Shown here: one piece after another, positions 8,894 through 23,035 of the stretch | Layout: each line of letters begins with the position of its first letter | Numbering within the stretch: the stretch's first letter is position 1 | From: Variovorax sp. S12S4 | GTDB lineage: Bacteria; Pseudomonadota; Gammaproteobacteria; Burkholderiales; Burkholderiaceae_C | Assembly: GCF_023195515.1 (NCBI RefSeq) | Contig: NZ_JALPKR020000002.1 | Span: 1,054,001 to 1,118,000, forward strand | DNA: 64,000 bases | Direction of reading: 5' to 3' | Notes under the pieces: model-generated | The model's input: the letters and a program-made list of their open reading frames with translations, nothing else | What the model was told of the DNA's origin: nothing | Databases searched by the model: none | Position numbers and translations under genes: made by a program

Positions 8894-9943
8894 TCATGCC
8901 GCACGCCGCAGCACCGCACGGCGCCGGCCGGATGCAGTCAACCCGAACAGATCCTTCGGGTCGTCCAGCTCGGGCACCAGCGCAATCTGCTGGCCCACAC
9001 CCCGCTCGATGGCCAACTGGTGGATGTAGCGCAGCGCGGTGTAGTCCTCGAGCGCGAAGCCGACCGAGTCGAACACGGTGACCTGGTCGGCGGTTTCGCG
9101 GCCCGGCACGTCGCCGACAAGCACCTTCCAGAGTTCGTGCACAGGAAAGTCGGCCGGCAGTTGCTGGATCTCGCCCTCGACGCGGGTCTGGGCCTCGTAC
9201 TCGACGAACACGCGTGCCAGGCGCAGCACATCGGGGTGCAGCTCGGTCTTGCCGGGCGAATCGCCGCCCACGGCATTGATGTGCATGCCGGGCTCGATCA
9301 TGTCCGGCGTGAGGACGGTGGCCTGCCCCTGAAATGCGGTGACGGTGGTGACGATGTCCGCGCCGCGCACGGCATCGGCCACGGAATGCGCGCGCACGAC
9401 GTCCAGCGGCGTGCACACCGAGAGATGGCGCACCAGCTTGTCGGTCGCCCGCGGGTCGATGTCGAACACACGCACTTCCTCGATGCCCAGCAGCGCATGA
9501 AAGGCCAGCGCCTGGAACTCGCTTTGCGAGCCGTTGCCGATCAGCGCCAGGCTGCGCGAGCCGGGCCGCGCCAAGGCCTGCGCCGCCATGGCCGAAGTGG
9601 CAGCGGTGCGCAGCGCGGTAGTGAGCGTGAGTTCGGACAACAGCACCGGGTAGCCGGTATCGACCTCGGCCAGCACCCCGAAAGCCATGACCGTGGGCAA
9701 GCCGACCGACGTGTTGTGCGGATGCCCGTTGACGTATTTGAAGGCGTAGGCGCCGTCGTCGGCCACAGGCATCAGCTCGATCACGCCGAGATGCGAATGG
9801 CTGGCCACGCGCGCTTTCTTGTCGAACTCGCGCCAGCGCAGGAAATCGTCGCGCAGCGCGTCGGCCAACGCCTTGAGAAATTGCGGAACGCCGGTTTCGT
9901 CCACCAGGCGAACCAGGCTGTGAACATCGATGAAGCGGGTCAT
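8894..9943 (-). CDS. Ornithine cyclodeaminase / mu-crystallin family protein
   Basis: NAD-dependent enzyme of 349 residues. Ornithine cyclodeaminase converts L-ornithine to L-proline and ammonia; other family members reduce or oxidise amino acids or imines. The nucleotide-binding fold is marked by ALIGNGSQSEFQ at about residue 130, preceded by the family stretch LTTALRTAATSAMAAQ and followed by NAVGGDSPGKTEL. An Asp in VFDSVGFALED matches the catalytic-loop region. It is probably co-transcribed with the deacetylase gene downstream. Substrate specificity is uncertain. Confidence 0.87.
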   Translation of the reverse strand: MTRFIDVHSLVRLVDETGVPQFLKALADALRDDFLRWREFDKKARVASHSHLGVIELMPVADDGAYAFKYVNGHPHNTSVGLPTVMAFGVLAEVDTGYPVLLSELTLTTALRTAATSAMAAQALARPGSRSLALIGNGSQSEFQALAFHALLGIEEVRVFDIDPRATDKLVRHLSVCTPLDVVRAHSVADAVRGADIVTTVTAFQGQATVLTPDMIEPGMHINAVGGDSPGKTELHPDVLRLARVFVEYEAQTRVEGEIQQLPADFPVHELWKVLVGDVPGRETADQVTVFDSVGFALEDYTALRYIHQLAIERGVGQQIALVPELDDPKDLFGLTASGRRRAVLRRAA

Positions 9944-10085
9944 GACATGGCTCCTTGCGTAGCCCCGGCACGGCGCTTCATCCTGTCACCCGACTCGATC
10001 CCCCATGGCTGATTCAGGATGCGCCTGCGCCAAGGATTGAAGCCATTGTGCGCCGCCTTTCGGCGCTTTGCGAGCCCCGGCGCAG

Positions 10086-10122
10086 AACACCGCGGGACCG
10101 GCGTTTGCCGGTCCGCGGTGTT
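10086..10122 (-). terminator. Strong hairpin just after the uvrA stop, probable terminator
   Basis: AACACCGCGGGACCGGC (10086-10102) pairs with GCCGGTCCGCGGTGTT (10107-10122) around a 4-base loop, with a single bulged base. It begins 2 bases after the uvrA stop codon on the minus strand. Only a short, broken U-tract follows, so it is either a weak intrinsic terminator or a 3' stabilising hairpin. Confidence 0.6.
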
Positions 10123-10124
10123 GC

Positions 10125-15998
<5,874 letters not shown>

Positions 15999-16145
15999 TC
16001 TAGGGAGTGGCTGGTGACGAATTTGTGCACTCCGTCACATGGACTGTGCCCGTGCAGGGGTTTATACGGATTCAGTCGAAGACACTTTGAGTAACAAATA
16101 GACGATTTTGTTTACGTTTACTCGAACACCTCCGGACGACCACCC

Positions 16146-17252
16146 ATGAAGACGCTGCACGCGCTTTGCGCCGCCCTCCTGACGATGGCCGCTACGGCCG
16201 CTTCGGCCCAGATCCTGATCGGCCAGACGACCGGCGTGACCGGCTCGGTGGCCGCCAGCGTGAACGAAGCCCTGGGCGGTGCCCAGCTGGTGATCGATGC
16301 CGCCAATGCCCAGGGCGGCATTCACGGCGAGAAGATCGAGATCCTCCGCATGGACGACGCCTTCGACGTGAAGCGCGCCAGCGAAAACGCCCGCGTGCTG
16401 ATCGAAGACAAGAAGGTGCTGGCGCTGTTCCTGAGCCGAGGCACTCCGCATTCGCAGGCCATCGTGCCCTGGCTCGACAAGCATGGCGTGCCGCTCATCG
16501 CGCCTTCCACCGGCGCCATGGCGCTGCACAAGCCGGTTCTCAAGCACGTGTTCAACGTGCGCGCCACCTACCAGCGCGAAGCGGAAAAGGCGATCCAGCA
16601 CCTGCTCACCACCGGCATCGCGCGCATTGCGGTGGTCTACGTGACCGATTCCTTCGGCCAGGACGCGCTCGAAGGCGCAATGACCGGCTTTGCCAAGGCC
16701 CAGGCCAAGCCCATCGTTACCGTGCCGGCCGACCGCGAGAAGCCCGACTACAAGTCCATCGTGCCGGCCATCAAGGACGCCAATGCGCAGGCGGTGCTCT
16801 GGATCGGCTCGGGCGTGGCGGTGGTCGAAGGCATCAAGGCGCTGCGCGCGGGGGGCTCCTTCGCGCAGGTGGTCACCTTGTCGAACAACGCCTCGTCGGG
16901 CTTCATCAAGCAGTTGGGCGATGCGAGCAAAGGCGTGATCGTGACCCAGGTGTTCCCGAGCGAACGTTCCATCAGCTACCCAATGGTGAAGGAAGCCATG
17001 GCGCTTGCACAGGCCAAGGGCCAGACCGAACTCTCACCCGCGGCGCTCGAGGGCTTTGCCTCGGCCAAGGTGCTGGTGGAGGCGCTGCGCCGCGCCGGGC
17101 CCAAGCCCACGCGCGCCAAGGTGCTCGCGGCGCTTGAAACGCTGCGCGCCTATGACCTCGGCGGCCTGGAAGTGAGCTATTCGCCGCAGGACCATTCGGG
17201 CATCGACTTCGCCGACCTGGCCATCATCAGCGACGGCCGCTTCAAGCGGTAA
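16146..17252 (+). CDS. ABC transporter substrate-binding protein, LivJ/LivK (branched-chain amino acid) type, copy 1
   Basis: Periplasmic binding protein of 368 residues with a signal peptide (MKTLHALCAALLTMAATAASA, cleaved before QILIGQ). The type I periplasmic fold is evident: GGIHGEKIEI, LIEDKKVLALF, STGAMALHKP and IARIAVVYVTDSFGQDAL. Such proteins deliver amino acids, amides or aromatic acids to an ABC importer, but no permease or ATPase gene is in the window. A close paralog follows after 157 bases and shares long identical runs, so this is a tandem duplication. The genes diverge from uvrA. The ligand is unknown. Confidence 0.9.
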   Translation: MKTLHALCAALLTMAATAASAQILIGQTTGVTGSVAASVNEALGGAQLVIDAANAQGGIHGEKIEILRMDDAFDVKRASENARVLIEDKKVLALFLSRGTPHSQAIVPWLDKHGVPLIAPSTGAMALHKPVLKHVFNVRATYQREAEKAIQHLLTTGIARIAVVYVTDSFGQDALEGAMTGFAKAQAKPIVTVPADREKPDYKSIVPAIKDANAQAVLWIGSGVAVVEGIKALRAGGSFAQVVTLSNNASSGFIKQLGDASKGVIVTQVFPSERSISYPMVKEAMALAQAKGQTELSPAALEGFASAKVLVEALRRAGPKPTRAKVLAALETLRAYDLGGLEVSYSPQDHSGIDFADLAIISDGRFKR

Positions 17253-17286
17253 ACCGCGCCCGCGCGAGCCACGTTGTTGCGGGGCT

Positions 17287-17352
17287 CCCTGTCCGTTCCA
17301 TAGGAAACTATGGTTTGACAGGGTTTCCACGAGCGAGTGAACGCCACTCGCT
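17287..17352 (+). ncRNA. Candidate structured RNA in the leader of the second binding-protein gene
   Basis: CCCTGTC (17287-17293) pairs with GACAGGG (17317-17323). Inside it, CCATAG (17298-17303) pairs with CTATGG (17308-17313) around a GAAA tetraloop, giving a two-tier hairpin with an internal loop. A second perfect hairpin follows: AGCGAGTG (17332-17339), loop AACGC, CACTCGCT (17345-17352). No U-tract follows, so these are not ordinary terminators. They lie in the 157-base gap before the second binding protein. I do not recognise a known RNA family. A cis-regulatory or mRNA-processing role is inference. Confidence 0.45.
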
Positions 17353-17409
17353 GCAACACATTTGCGCATCTTCCGACGGAAGCATCCGCTTCGCGTAAAG
17401 GCTCGTTCG

Positions 17410-18531
17410 ATGAAGATGTACAGGTTCCGCGCCGCCGCGCTCTTCTTGGGCGTGGCCTTGGCCATGGCGGTCTCCGGCGCATCGGCGCAGATCGTCATCG
17501 GCCAGTCGGCCGACCTGTCGGGTCCGGCGGCGGTGGGCGTGAAGGAAACGATCATGGGCTCGCAGCTGGTCATCGACCATGTGAACGCCCAAGGCGGTGT
17601 GCATGGCCAGCAGATCGAGGTGATCCGGCTGGACGACGGCCTGGACCCCAAGCGCTCGGTCGAGAACACCCGCATCCTCATCGAGGACAAGAAGGTGCTG
17701 GCGCTGCTGCTCAACCGGGGCACGCCCAACACCCTTGCCGTCATTCCCCTGCTCGATCAACACGGCGTGGCGCTGGTCGGCCCTTCGACCGGTGCCATGG
17801 CGCTGCACAAGCCGCTGCAGAAAAACGTATTCAACGTGCGCTCGACCTACCAGCGCGAGGCCGAAACGGCGGTGCAGCACCTGTACACCACGGGCATCCA
17901 GCGCATTGCGGTGGTGCAGGCCGACGATGCATTCGGCAGGGACGCGATGGAAGGCGCGAGCCGGGGCTTCGAGCGGGCCGGTCTGGCGCCGGCGGTGCTC
18001 GCGCTGGCCGACCGCAGCAAGCCAGACTACGCGGCGATCGTGCCGCAGCTCATCAAGGCCAACGCGCAGGCGGTGCTGTGGATAGGCTCCGGCACCGCGG
18101 TGACCGATGGCGTGAAGGCGCTGCGCGCCGCGGGCTCGGCGGCGCAGATCATCACGCTGTCGAACAACGCGGCGTCAGGCTTCATCAAGGAGCTTGGCTC
18201 CGTCAGCACCGGCGTGATCGTGACGCAGGTGCTGCCCTACGAGCGCGCGCTCGGCCATCCGCTGGTCAAGGAAGCGATGGCGCTCGCGCAGGCCCGGGGC
18301 CAGACCGAGCTGTCGCCGGCATTCCTCGAAGGCTTTGTGGCCACCAAGGTGCTGGTGGAAGCCCTGCGCCGCACCGGCCCGAGGCCGACCCGCGCCCGGC
18401 TGATCGCCACGCTCAACCGCTTTCGCTACGACGTGGGCGGCAAGCTCGACGTGAGCTACTCGCCGCAGGACCACACAGGCATCGACTACGTCGACCTGTC
18501 GATCGTCAGCGAAGGCCGCTTCAAGCGGTAG
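17410..18531 (+). CDS. ABC transporter substrate-binding protein, LivJ/LivK type, copy 2
   Basis: Periplasmic binding protein of 373 residues from the ATG at 17410, which places a clean signal peptide (MKMYRFRAAALFLGVALA, cleavage after ASA before QIVIGQ) at the N-terminus. An in-frame start at 17362 would add 16 basic residues and spoil the signal. It matches the upstream paralog throughout (GVHGQQIEVIRLDDGLD, LIEDKKVLALLLNRGTP, STGAMALHKPL, SNNAASGFIKELG). Differences in the ligand-facing regions may mean different specificity. It is probably on the same transcript as copy 1, with a structured RNA between. No transporter partners are adjacent. Confidence 0.9.
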   Translation: MKMYRFRAAALFLGVALAMAVSGASAQIVIGQSADLSGPAAVGVKETIMGSQLVIDHVNAQGGVHGQQIEVIRLDDGLDPKRSVENTRILIEDKKVLALLLNRGTPNTLAVIPLLDQHGVALVGPSTGAMALHKPLQKNVFNVRSTYQREAETAVQHLYTTGIQRIAVVQADDAFGRDAMEGASRGFERAGLAPAVLALADRSKPDYAAIVPQLIKANAQAVLWIGSGTAVTDGVKALRAAGSAAQIITLSNNAASGFIKELGSVSTGVIVTQVLPYERALGHPLVKEAMALAQARGQTELSPAFLEGFVATKVLVEALRRTGPRPTRARLIATLNRFRYDVGGKLDVSYSPQDHTGIDYVDLSIVSEGRFKR

Positions 18532-18535
18532 CGGC

Positions 18536-18709
18536 TTACTTGGCGGGCGCAGCAGGCGCTGCGGGGGCCGCCGGGGTGGCGGGCGCCGGCTCGTGCGTCA
18601 CATCGCCGCCGTGCTTCTCGCCGGACATGTCGATCTTGTCACCGCCCTTCGAAATCACGTAAAGGGCAACAGCGGCAAAGATGACGAAGCCGACAACGAG
18701 TTTCCACAT
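18536..18709 (-). CDS. Small single-span membrane protein (57 residues)
   Basis: This short gene starts at ATG 18709 with GGAG about 9 bases upstream and ends at TAA 18536, 4 bases beyond the convergent binding-protein stop. The protein begins MWKLVVGFVIFAAVALYVIS, one membrane span, followed by a charged stretch (KGGDKIDMSGEKHGGDVTHE) and a PAPATPAAPAAPAAPAK tail. It looks like a small inner-membrane protein with a periplasmic low-complexity tail. Function unknown. It lies downstream of the MFS gene on the same strand, after that gene's terminator, so it is either expressed by read-through or has its own promoter. Three copies of GGGTTCAA (plus strand) flank its start. Confidence 0.65.
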   Translation of the reverse strand: MWKLVVGFVIFAAVALYVISKGGDKIDMSGEKHGGDVTHEPAPATPAAPAAPAAPAK

Positions 18710-18743
18710 GGGTTCAATCTCCTGATGGGGTTCAATGGGTTCA

Positions 18744-18778
18744 AGAAAAAGGCCTCATGCCGACGGCATGAAGCCCCT
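18744..18778 (-). terminator. Rho-independent terminator of the MFS symporter gene
   Basis: On the minus strand GGCTTCATGCC pairs with GGCATGAGGCC around a GTC loop and is followed by TTTTTCTT, a classical hairpin plus U-tract. A second hairpin, GGAGGGC (18788-18794) with GCCCTCC (18803-18809), lies between it and the MFS stop at 18828. Confidence 0.8.
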
Positions 18779-18827
18779 TTGTTGAACGGAGGGCCGGCTT
18801 GCGCCCTCCTGTCGAACATGCCTCGCG

Positions 18828-20522
18828 TCAGTCGTTCGCGTAGATGTCCACGTCCTTCGTCTCGCGGATGAAGAGCATGCCCACCACCAGCGTCATTGCC
18901 GCAATGATGATCGGGTACCAGAGGCCGTTGTACATGTTGCCGGTGGTCGCCACGATCGCGAAGGCGGTGGTCGGCAGCAGGCCGCCGAACCAGCCGTTGC
19001 CGATGTGGTACGGCAGGCTCATCGAGGTGTAGCGGATGCGCGTGGGGAACAGCTCGACCAGCATGGCGGCAATGGGGCCGTACACCATGGTCACCAGCAG
19101 CACCAGCCAGAACAGCAGTGCCACGACCATCAGCTTGTTCATCTTGGCGGGGTCGGCCTTGGCCGGATAGCCCGCCACCTTCAGGTCGTCGGCCACGGCC
19201 TTCTTGAAGGCTGCGATTTCCTTGGCGGACGATTCGTCGAACTTCAGGTTGACCACGTTGCCGACCGGCGCTTCGATGGTCTTGCTGCCGATCTTGACGA
19301 TGGCCTTGGAGCCCGGGGCGCCTTCGACGTTGTCATAGCTCACCGAGTTCTGCACCAGGTAGCGCTTGGCAATGTCGCAAGAGCTCCTGAAGTCGATCTC
19401 GCGTGCCACCGGGTTGCCCTGGAACGAGCACGACTTCGGATCGGCCGTCACCGTGACGCCGGCGGTCGCTTGCGCGCGGGCCAGGTCGGGGTTGGCATAT
19501 TCCGTGATCATCTTGAAGACCGGGAAGTAGGTCACCACGGCCAGCAGGCAGCCCGCCATGATGATCGGCTTGCGGCCGATCTTGTCGGACAGCGTGCCGA
19601 ACACCACGAAGAACGGCGTGCCCAGCAGCAGCGAGGCGGCGATCATCAGGTTGGCGGTGGTGCCGTCGACCTTCAGTTGCTGCGTGAGGAAGAACAGCGC
19701 GTAGAACTGGCCCGTGTACCAGACCACGGCCTGGCCGGCGGTCAGGCCGATGAGCGCCAGGATCACGATCTTGAGGTTCTTCCACTGGCCGAACGATTCG
19801 GACAGCGGCGCCTTCGAGGTCTTGCCCTCGGCCTTCATCTTCTGGAAGGCGGGCGACTCGCTCAGCGACAGGCGAATCCACACCGAGATGCCGAGCAGTG
19901 CGATCGACACCAGGAAGGGAATGCGCCAGCCCCAGTCGCCGAACGCCTGTTCGCCGAGCCAGGTGCGCACACCCAGGATGACCAGCAGGCTCAGGAACAG
20001 GCCGAGCGTTGCAGTGGTCTGGATCCACGAGGTGTAGGCGCCGCGCTTGCCGTGCGGCGAGTGCTCGGCCACGTAGGTGGCGGCACCGCCGTACTCACCG
20101 CCGAGCGCAAGGCCCTGCAGCATGCGCAGCGCAATCAGGATGACCGGCGCGGCAACGCCGATGGTTGCGTAGCTGGGCAGCAGGCCGACGATGAAGGTCG
20201 ACAGGCCCATGATCAGGATGGTGACCAGGAAGGTGTACTTGCGTCCGATCATGTCGCCCAGGCGGCCGAACACGATGGCGCCGAACGGCCGCACCAGGAA
20301 GCCCGCGGCAAATGCCAGCAGCGCAAAGATGAAGGCGGCGCCCGCATCGAGGCCGCTGAAGAACTGCTTCGCGATGATCGCTGCCAGCGAACCGTAAAGG
20401 TAGAAGTCGTACCACTCGAACACCGTGCCAAGGGAGGAAGCGAAGATGACCTTCTTTTCCTCCGCGGACATGGGCCGGGGGGCCGGATGCGGCATCCCCC
20501 TCGAATCCAGTGTTGCTGCCAT
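18828..20522 (-). CDS. MFS transporter, metabolite:H+ symporter (MHS) family, with large extracytoplasmic loop
   Basis: Inner-membrane symporter of 564 residues. The start at 20522 has AGGAGA 8 bases upstream; an upstream ATG at 20834 only adds an unlikely N-terminus. Family signs are SSLGTVFEWYDFYLYG at the first membrane span, FGRLGDMIGRKYTF in loop 2-3, and the second-half copy FGTLSDKIGRKPIIM. Relatives (ProP, KgtP, ShiA) carry osmolytes, dicarboxylates or shikimate. About 110 hydrophilic residues (roughly 345-455) with two cysteines interrupt the usual span pattern between the ninth and tenth segments; this makes the protein longer than the normal 430-550. The gene stands alone, with a terminator after it. 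Confidence 0.9.
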   Translation of the reverse strand: MAATLDSRGMPHPAPRPMSAEEKKVIFASSLGTVFEWYDFYLYGSLAAIIAKQFFSGLDAGAAFIFALLAFAAGFLVRPFGAIVFGRLGDMIGRKYTFLVTILIMGLSTFIVGLLPSYATIGVAAPVILIALRMLQGLALGGEYGGAATYVAEHSPHGKRGAYTSWIQTTATLGLFLSLLVILGVRTWLGEQAFGDWGWRIPFLVSIALLGISVWIRLSLSESPAFQKMKAEGKTSKAPLSESFGQWKNLKIVILALIGLTAGQAVVWYTGQFYALFFLTQQLKVDGTTANLMIAASLLLGTPFFVVFGTLSDKIGRKPIIMAGCLLAVVTYFPVFKMITEYANPDLARAQATAGVTVTADPKSCSFQGNPVAREIDFRSSCDIAKRYLVQNSVSYDNVEGAPGSKAIVKIGSKTIEAPVGNVVNLKFDESSAKEIAAFKKAVADDLKVAGYPAKADPAKMNKLMVVALLFWLVLLVTMVYGPIAAMLVELFPTRIRYTSMSLPYHIGNGWFGGLLPTTAFAIVATTGNMYNGLWYPIIIAAMTLVVGMLFIRETKDVDIYAND

Positions 20523-20691
20523 TTGCGTCGTCTCCTGTGTATGCGTTCGTTCAGCCCCGGCATTCGGGACCGTGAGGCATTCTTGGAGGCGCGACTGACC
20601 CGAGCCTTTCGCGAAACTGAACCGACGCTTACGGATTAAGGTGAAACCCGCAGGGCTCGTTTCAGGTTGTAAGAAATCGGGAAACCACCAA

Positions 20692-21336
20692 TCAGTTTTT
20701 GCTGCTGCGCAGCATGGATGGACGCTGGTCGGCACCGGCCCATTGCGGCCCGTCGAACCACGTGTCGCCGGCCAAGTAGGCACGCAGCATCGCAAGCCCG
20801 TCGAAGCCCCAGAACAGTCGGCCGTCCACCGCATAGGCGGGCGTGCCGAACACGCCGGCCTGCAGCGCTTCGTCGATGTTGCGCTTGAGGAGGGCCTTGC
20901 TCTCGTCGCTGTTCATGTCGCGCTTGGGCTGCAGCTGCGCAGCCAGCGCGGCCAGGCGCGCGGTATCGCCGGCCTCTTCTCCGCCGCGCCACACGTTGCG
21001 AAAGATCGTCTCGGCCGCGAGGCGGCTGATGCTGCCGTCGTCCGAAGTCGCGACCGCAAGCCGCAGGTGCGGCAGCGGGTTGTACGGATGCGATGCGGGC
21101 ATCTCGATGTGGATGCCGTTCGCATGGCCGAGCCAGAGCACATGCCGGTAGGTCCAGGCGCGCTTGGCTGGAATCTCCGCGGGGCCGAGCTGGCCGTGGT
21201 GCTTGAGCAATGCGCCGAGCAGCACGGGCTTGTAGGCCACGCTGTAGCTCAGGCCTTCGAGCGCCTCTGGCAGGTGCTCGAAGGCAAGGTGCGCATAAGG
21301 CGAAATGAAGTCCAGGTAAAAGTCGATGTGCTTCAT
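20692..21336 (-). CDS. 2-hydroxychromene-2-carboxylate isomerase family (DsbA-like) protein
   Basis: Glutathione-dependent isomerase-type protein of 214 residues with a thioredoxin/DsbA fold. NahD-family members isomerise 2-hydroxychromene-2-carboxylate in naphthalene breakdown; many homologs act in unrelated glutathione chemistry. The N-terminus MKHIDFYLDFISPYAHLAF carries the Ser-Pro-Tyr active-site motif in place of CxxC, and GVFGTPAYAVDGRLFWGFD is the family C-terminal signature with a cis-Pro. The start ATG overlaps the stop of the DUF1289 gene (ATGA), so they form an operon with the YbaK gene. No other naphthalene genes are nearby, so the substrate is open. Confidence 0.88.
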   Translation of the reverse strand: MKHIDFYLDFISPYAHLAFEHLPEALEGLSYSVAYKPVLLGALLKHHGQLGPAEIPAKRAWTYRHVLWLGHANGIHIEMPASHPYNPLPHLRLAVATSDDGSISRLAAETIFRNVWRGGEEAGDTARLAALAAQLQPKRDMNSDESKALLKRNIDEALQAGVFGTPAYAVDGRLFWGFDGLAMLRAYLAGDTWFDGPQWAGADQRPSMLRSSKN

Positions 21337-21599
21337 GCGTGCTTGTCTCCAGATGCCTCGGGGATGCGCCAGATGCCGGCGCGCGCCCGCAACTCTATGG
21401 CACGCCACACGCCGCGCCGCGCGGCATCGTCCATCTTGCTCCAGGCCGCAATCTCGGGAATGGTGCGCAGGCAGCCTTCGCAAAAGCCGCTCTGGCGGTC
21501 CATGCGGCAGACGGAGGTGCAGGGCGAAGGCGCATCGCCGGCCGAGCTCTGTACGGCGGTGGCGCGCTCGGCCAGCAGTTCCGCGGCGTCGAAGTTCAC
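21333..21599 (-). CDS. DUF1289 domain protein
   Basis: Small cytoplasmic protein of 88 residues. The DUF1289 pattern is clear: PSPCTSVCRMDRQSGFCEGC followed by RT-EI--W with four conserved cysteines, suggesting a metal-binding zinc-ribbon-like fold. It starts with GTG that overlaps the preceding YbaK stop (GTGA) and ends overlapping the start of the isomerase gene (ATGA), so translation is coupled on both sides. Molecular function is unknown. Confidence 0.85.
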   Translation of the reverse strand: MNFDAAELLAERATAVQSSAGDAPSPCTSVCRMDRQSGFCEGCLRTIPEIAAWSKMDDAARRGVWRAIELRARAGIWRIPEASGDKHA

Positions 21600-22084
21600 A
21601 CCACGTCCGCCACCGGCGCGCCGGTGAGCTTCTCGAGGTCATGCGGACGCAGCTGGAACACCGCGTGCGGATGGCCCGCGGCCGCCCATATCTCCTCGAA
21701 GCGGAACAGTTCGCGGTCGATCAGAACCACCGGCTTCGTCACATGCCCCACTGGCGACACGCCGCCGATGGTGAAGCCGGTGCGCGCCTTCACGAACTCG
21801 GCGTCGGCGCGGCCGGTCTTGCCGATGAGTGCGTCGACCTTCTTCTCATCAACACGCTTGTCACCCGAGGTAATCACCAGCACCGCCGCGTCGTCGCTCT
21901 TGCGACGGAAGATGATGCTCTTGGCGATCTGCCCGACCAGGATGCCGAGCGCGTCGGCAGCCTGCTGCGCGGTGCGGCAGGCGTCGTCGAGCATGCGCGG
22001 CAAATGGGGGTGACCCGCGTCCTGCAGCACACGCGAAACGCGCTGCACGCCCTCGGGCAGCGAATGAAGTTCAGCACCGCACAT
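21596..22084 (-). CDS. YbaK/EbsC family aminoacyl-tRNA deacylase
   Basis: Trans-editing protein of 162 residues that hydrolyses mischarged tRNA (such as Cys-tRNAPro or Ala-tRNAPro in characterised members). The single domain shows QIAKSIIFRR with the conserved lysine, the central GDKRVDEKKV, and TGFTIGGVSPVGH, the family's glycine-rich loop. It heads a tightly overlapping three-gene unit with DUF1289 and the isomerase, 30 bases after the HMG-CoA lyase stop, so all may share a transcript. Which tRNA it edits cannot be told. Confidence 0.88.
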   Translation of the reverse strand: MCGAELHSLPEGVQRVSRVLQDAGHPHLPRMLDDACRTAQQAADALGILVGQIAKSIIFRRKSDDAAVLVITSGDKRVDEKKVDALIGKTGRADAEFVKARTGFTIGGVSPVGHVTKPVVLIDRELFRFEEIWAAAGHPHAVFQLRPHDLEKLTGAPVADVV

Positions 22085-22114
22085 CAGTTTGCCTCCGCGC
22101 TTTCGTTACTCTCA

Positions 22115-23035
22115 TCAACCAGCCCTCTTGGTACGGATCGCTTTCGACGCACGCGAATTCGGCTCACGTCCCAGCGCCTCGCTGATGTACACGCCCGCGT
22201 CGATCAGCTTGTCCAGGTCGATGCCGGTCTCGATGCCCATGCCGTGCAGCATGTAGACCACGTCCTCGGTCGCCACGTTGCCGGTCGCACCCTTGGCGTA
22301 GGGACAGCCGCCCAATCCGGCGGAGGATGACTGGAAGTTCCAGACCCCCAGCTCCAGCGACGCCAGCGTGTTGACCAATGCCTGGCCGTAGGTGTCGTGG
22401 AAGTGGCCCGATATCTGGTCCACGCCAAAGTGCGCCAGCGTGGCCTCGATGGCAGCCCGCACCTTGCGCGGCGTGCCCACGCCGATGGTGTCGGCCACGT
22501 CCACGCGCTGCACGCCGATGTCCTTCATCAGCTTGGCCAGCATGCTCACGCGCTCGGGTGCAACCTCGCCTTCGTATGGGCAGCCCACCGTGCACGACAT
22601 GGCGCCGCGCACGTCGATGCCCTTCTCGCGAGCCGCGGCCACCACGGGCGCGAAGCGCTCGATGCTTTCGGCAATCGAGCAGTTGATGTTCTTCTGGCTG
22701 AAGGCCTCGCTCGCGGCGCCGAACACCACGATCTCGTCGGGCCACTCTTCGCGCGGCGCGGCAATGGCGGCCTCGAAGCCTTTCATGTTTGGCGTGAGCA
22801 CCGAATAGCGCACGCCGGGCTTGCGCTGGATGCCGTGCATCACCTCGGCGTTGTCGGCCATCTGCGGCACCCACTTGGGGCTCACGAAGCTGGTGACCTC
22901 GATCTCCTTCAGGCCGGCGTCCTGCAGGCGATGCACCAGCCCGATCTTGACTTCAGCCGAGACCGGCTGCTTCTCGTTCTGCAGTCCGTCGCGCGGACCG
23001 ACGTCGACGATCTTGACCTTGGCGGGGAGTTTCAT
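22115..23035 (-). CDS. Hydroxymethylglutaryl-CoA lyase
   Basis: TIM-barrel lyase of 306 residues that cleaves HMG-CoA to acetoacetate and acetyl-CoA, the last specific step of leucine breakdown. Family marks are VDVGPRDGLQNE (substrate and metal site), the metal-binding SGHFHDTYGQA, and the catalytic cysteine loop GLGGCPYAKGATGNVATEDV. The ATG at 23035 matches the family N-terminus; a longer frame only adds sequence overlapping the acylphosphatase gene. It lies about 7-16 kb from the isovaleryl-CoA and methylcrotonyl-CoA genes rather than in their operon and likely serves the same pathway (liuE function). It may also serve the adjacent CoA-transferase module. Confidence 0.93.
   Translation of the reverse strand: MKLPAKVKIVDVGPRDGLQNEKQPVSAEVKIGLVHRLQDAGLKEIEVTSFVSPKWVPQMADNAEVMHGIQRKPGVRYSVLTPNMKGFEAAIAAPREEWPDEIVVFGAASEAFSQKNINCSIAESIERFAPVVAAAREKGIDVRGAMSCTVGCPYEGEVAPERVSMLAKLMKDIGVQRVDVADTIGVGTPRKVRAAIEATLAHFGVDQISGHFHDTYGQALVNTLASLELGVWNFQSSSAGLGGCPYAKGATGNVATEDVVYMLHGMGIETGIDLDKLIDAGVYISEALGREPNSRASKAIRTKRAG

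Noticed and set aside
16044..16057. LexA-like CTGT-N6-GCAG upstream of uvrA
   Set aside because: Spacing is 6 rather than 8 and the right half is not ACAG, so it does not fit an SOS box.
20522..20834. Upstream in-frame ATG for the MHS symporter
   Set aside because: It adds about 100 residues unlike the family; ATG 20522 has a good ribosome-binding site and the expected N-terminus.
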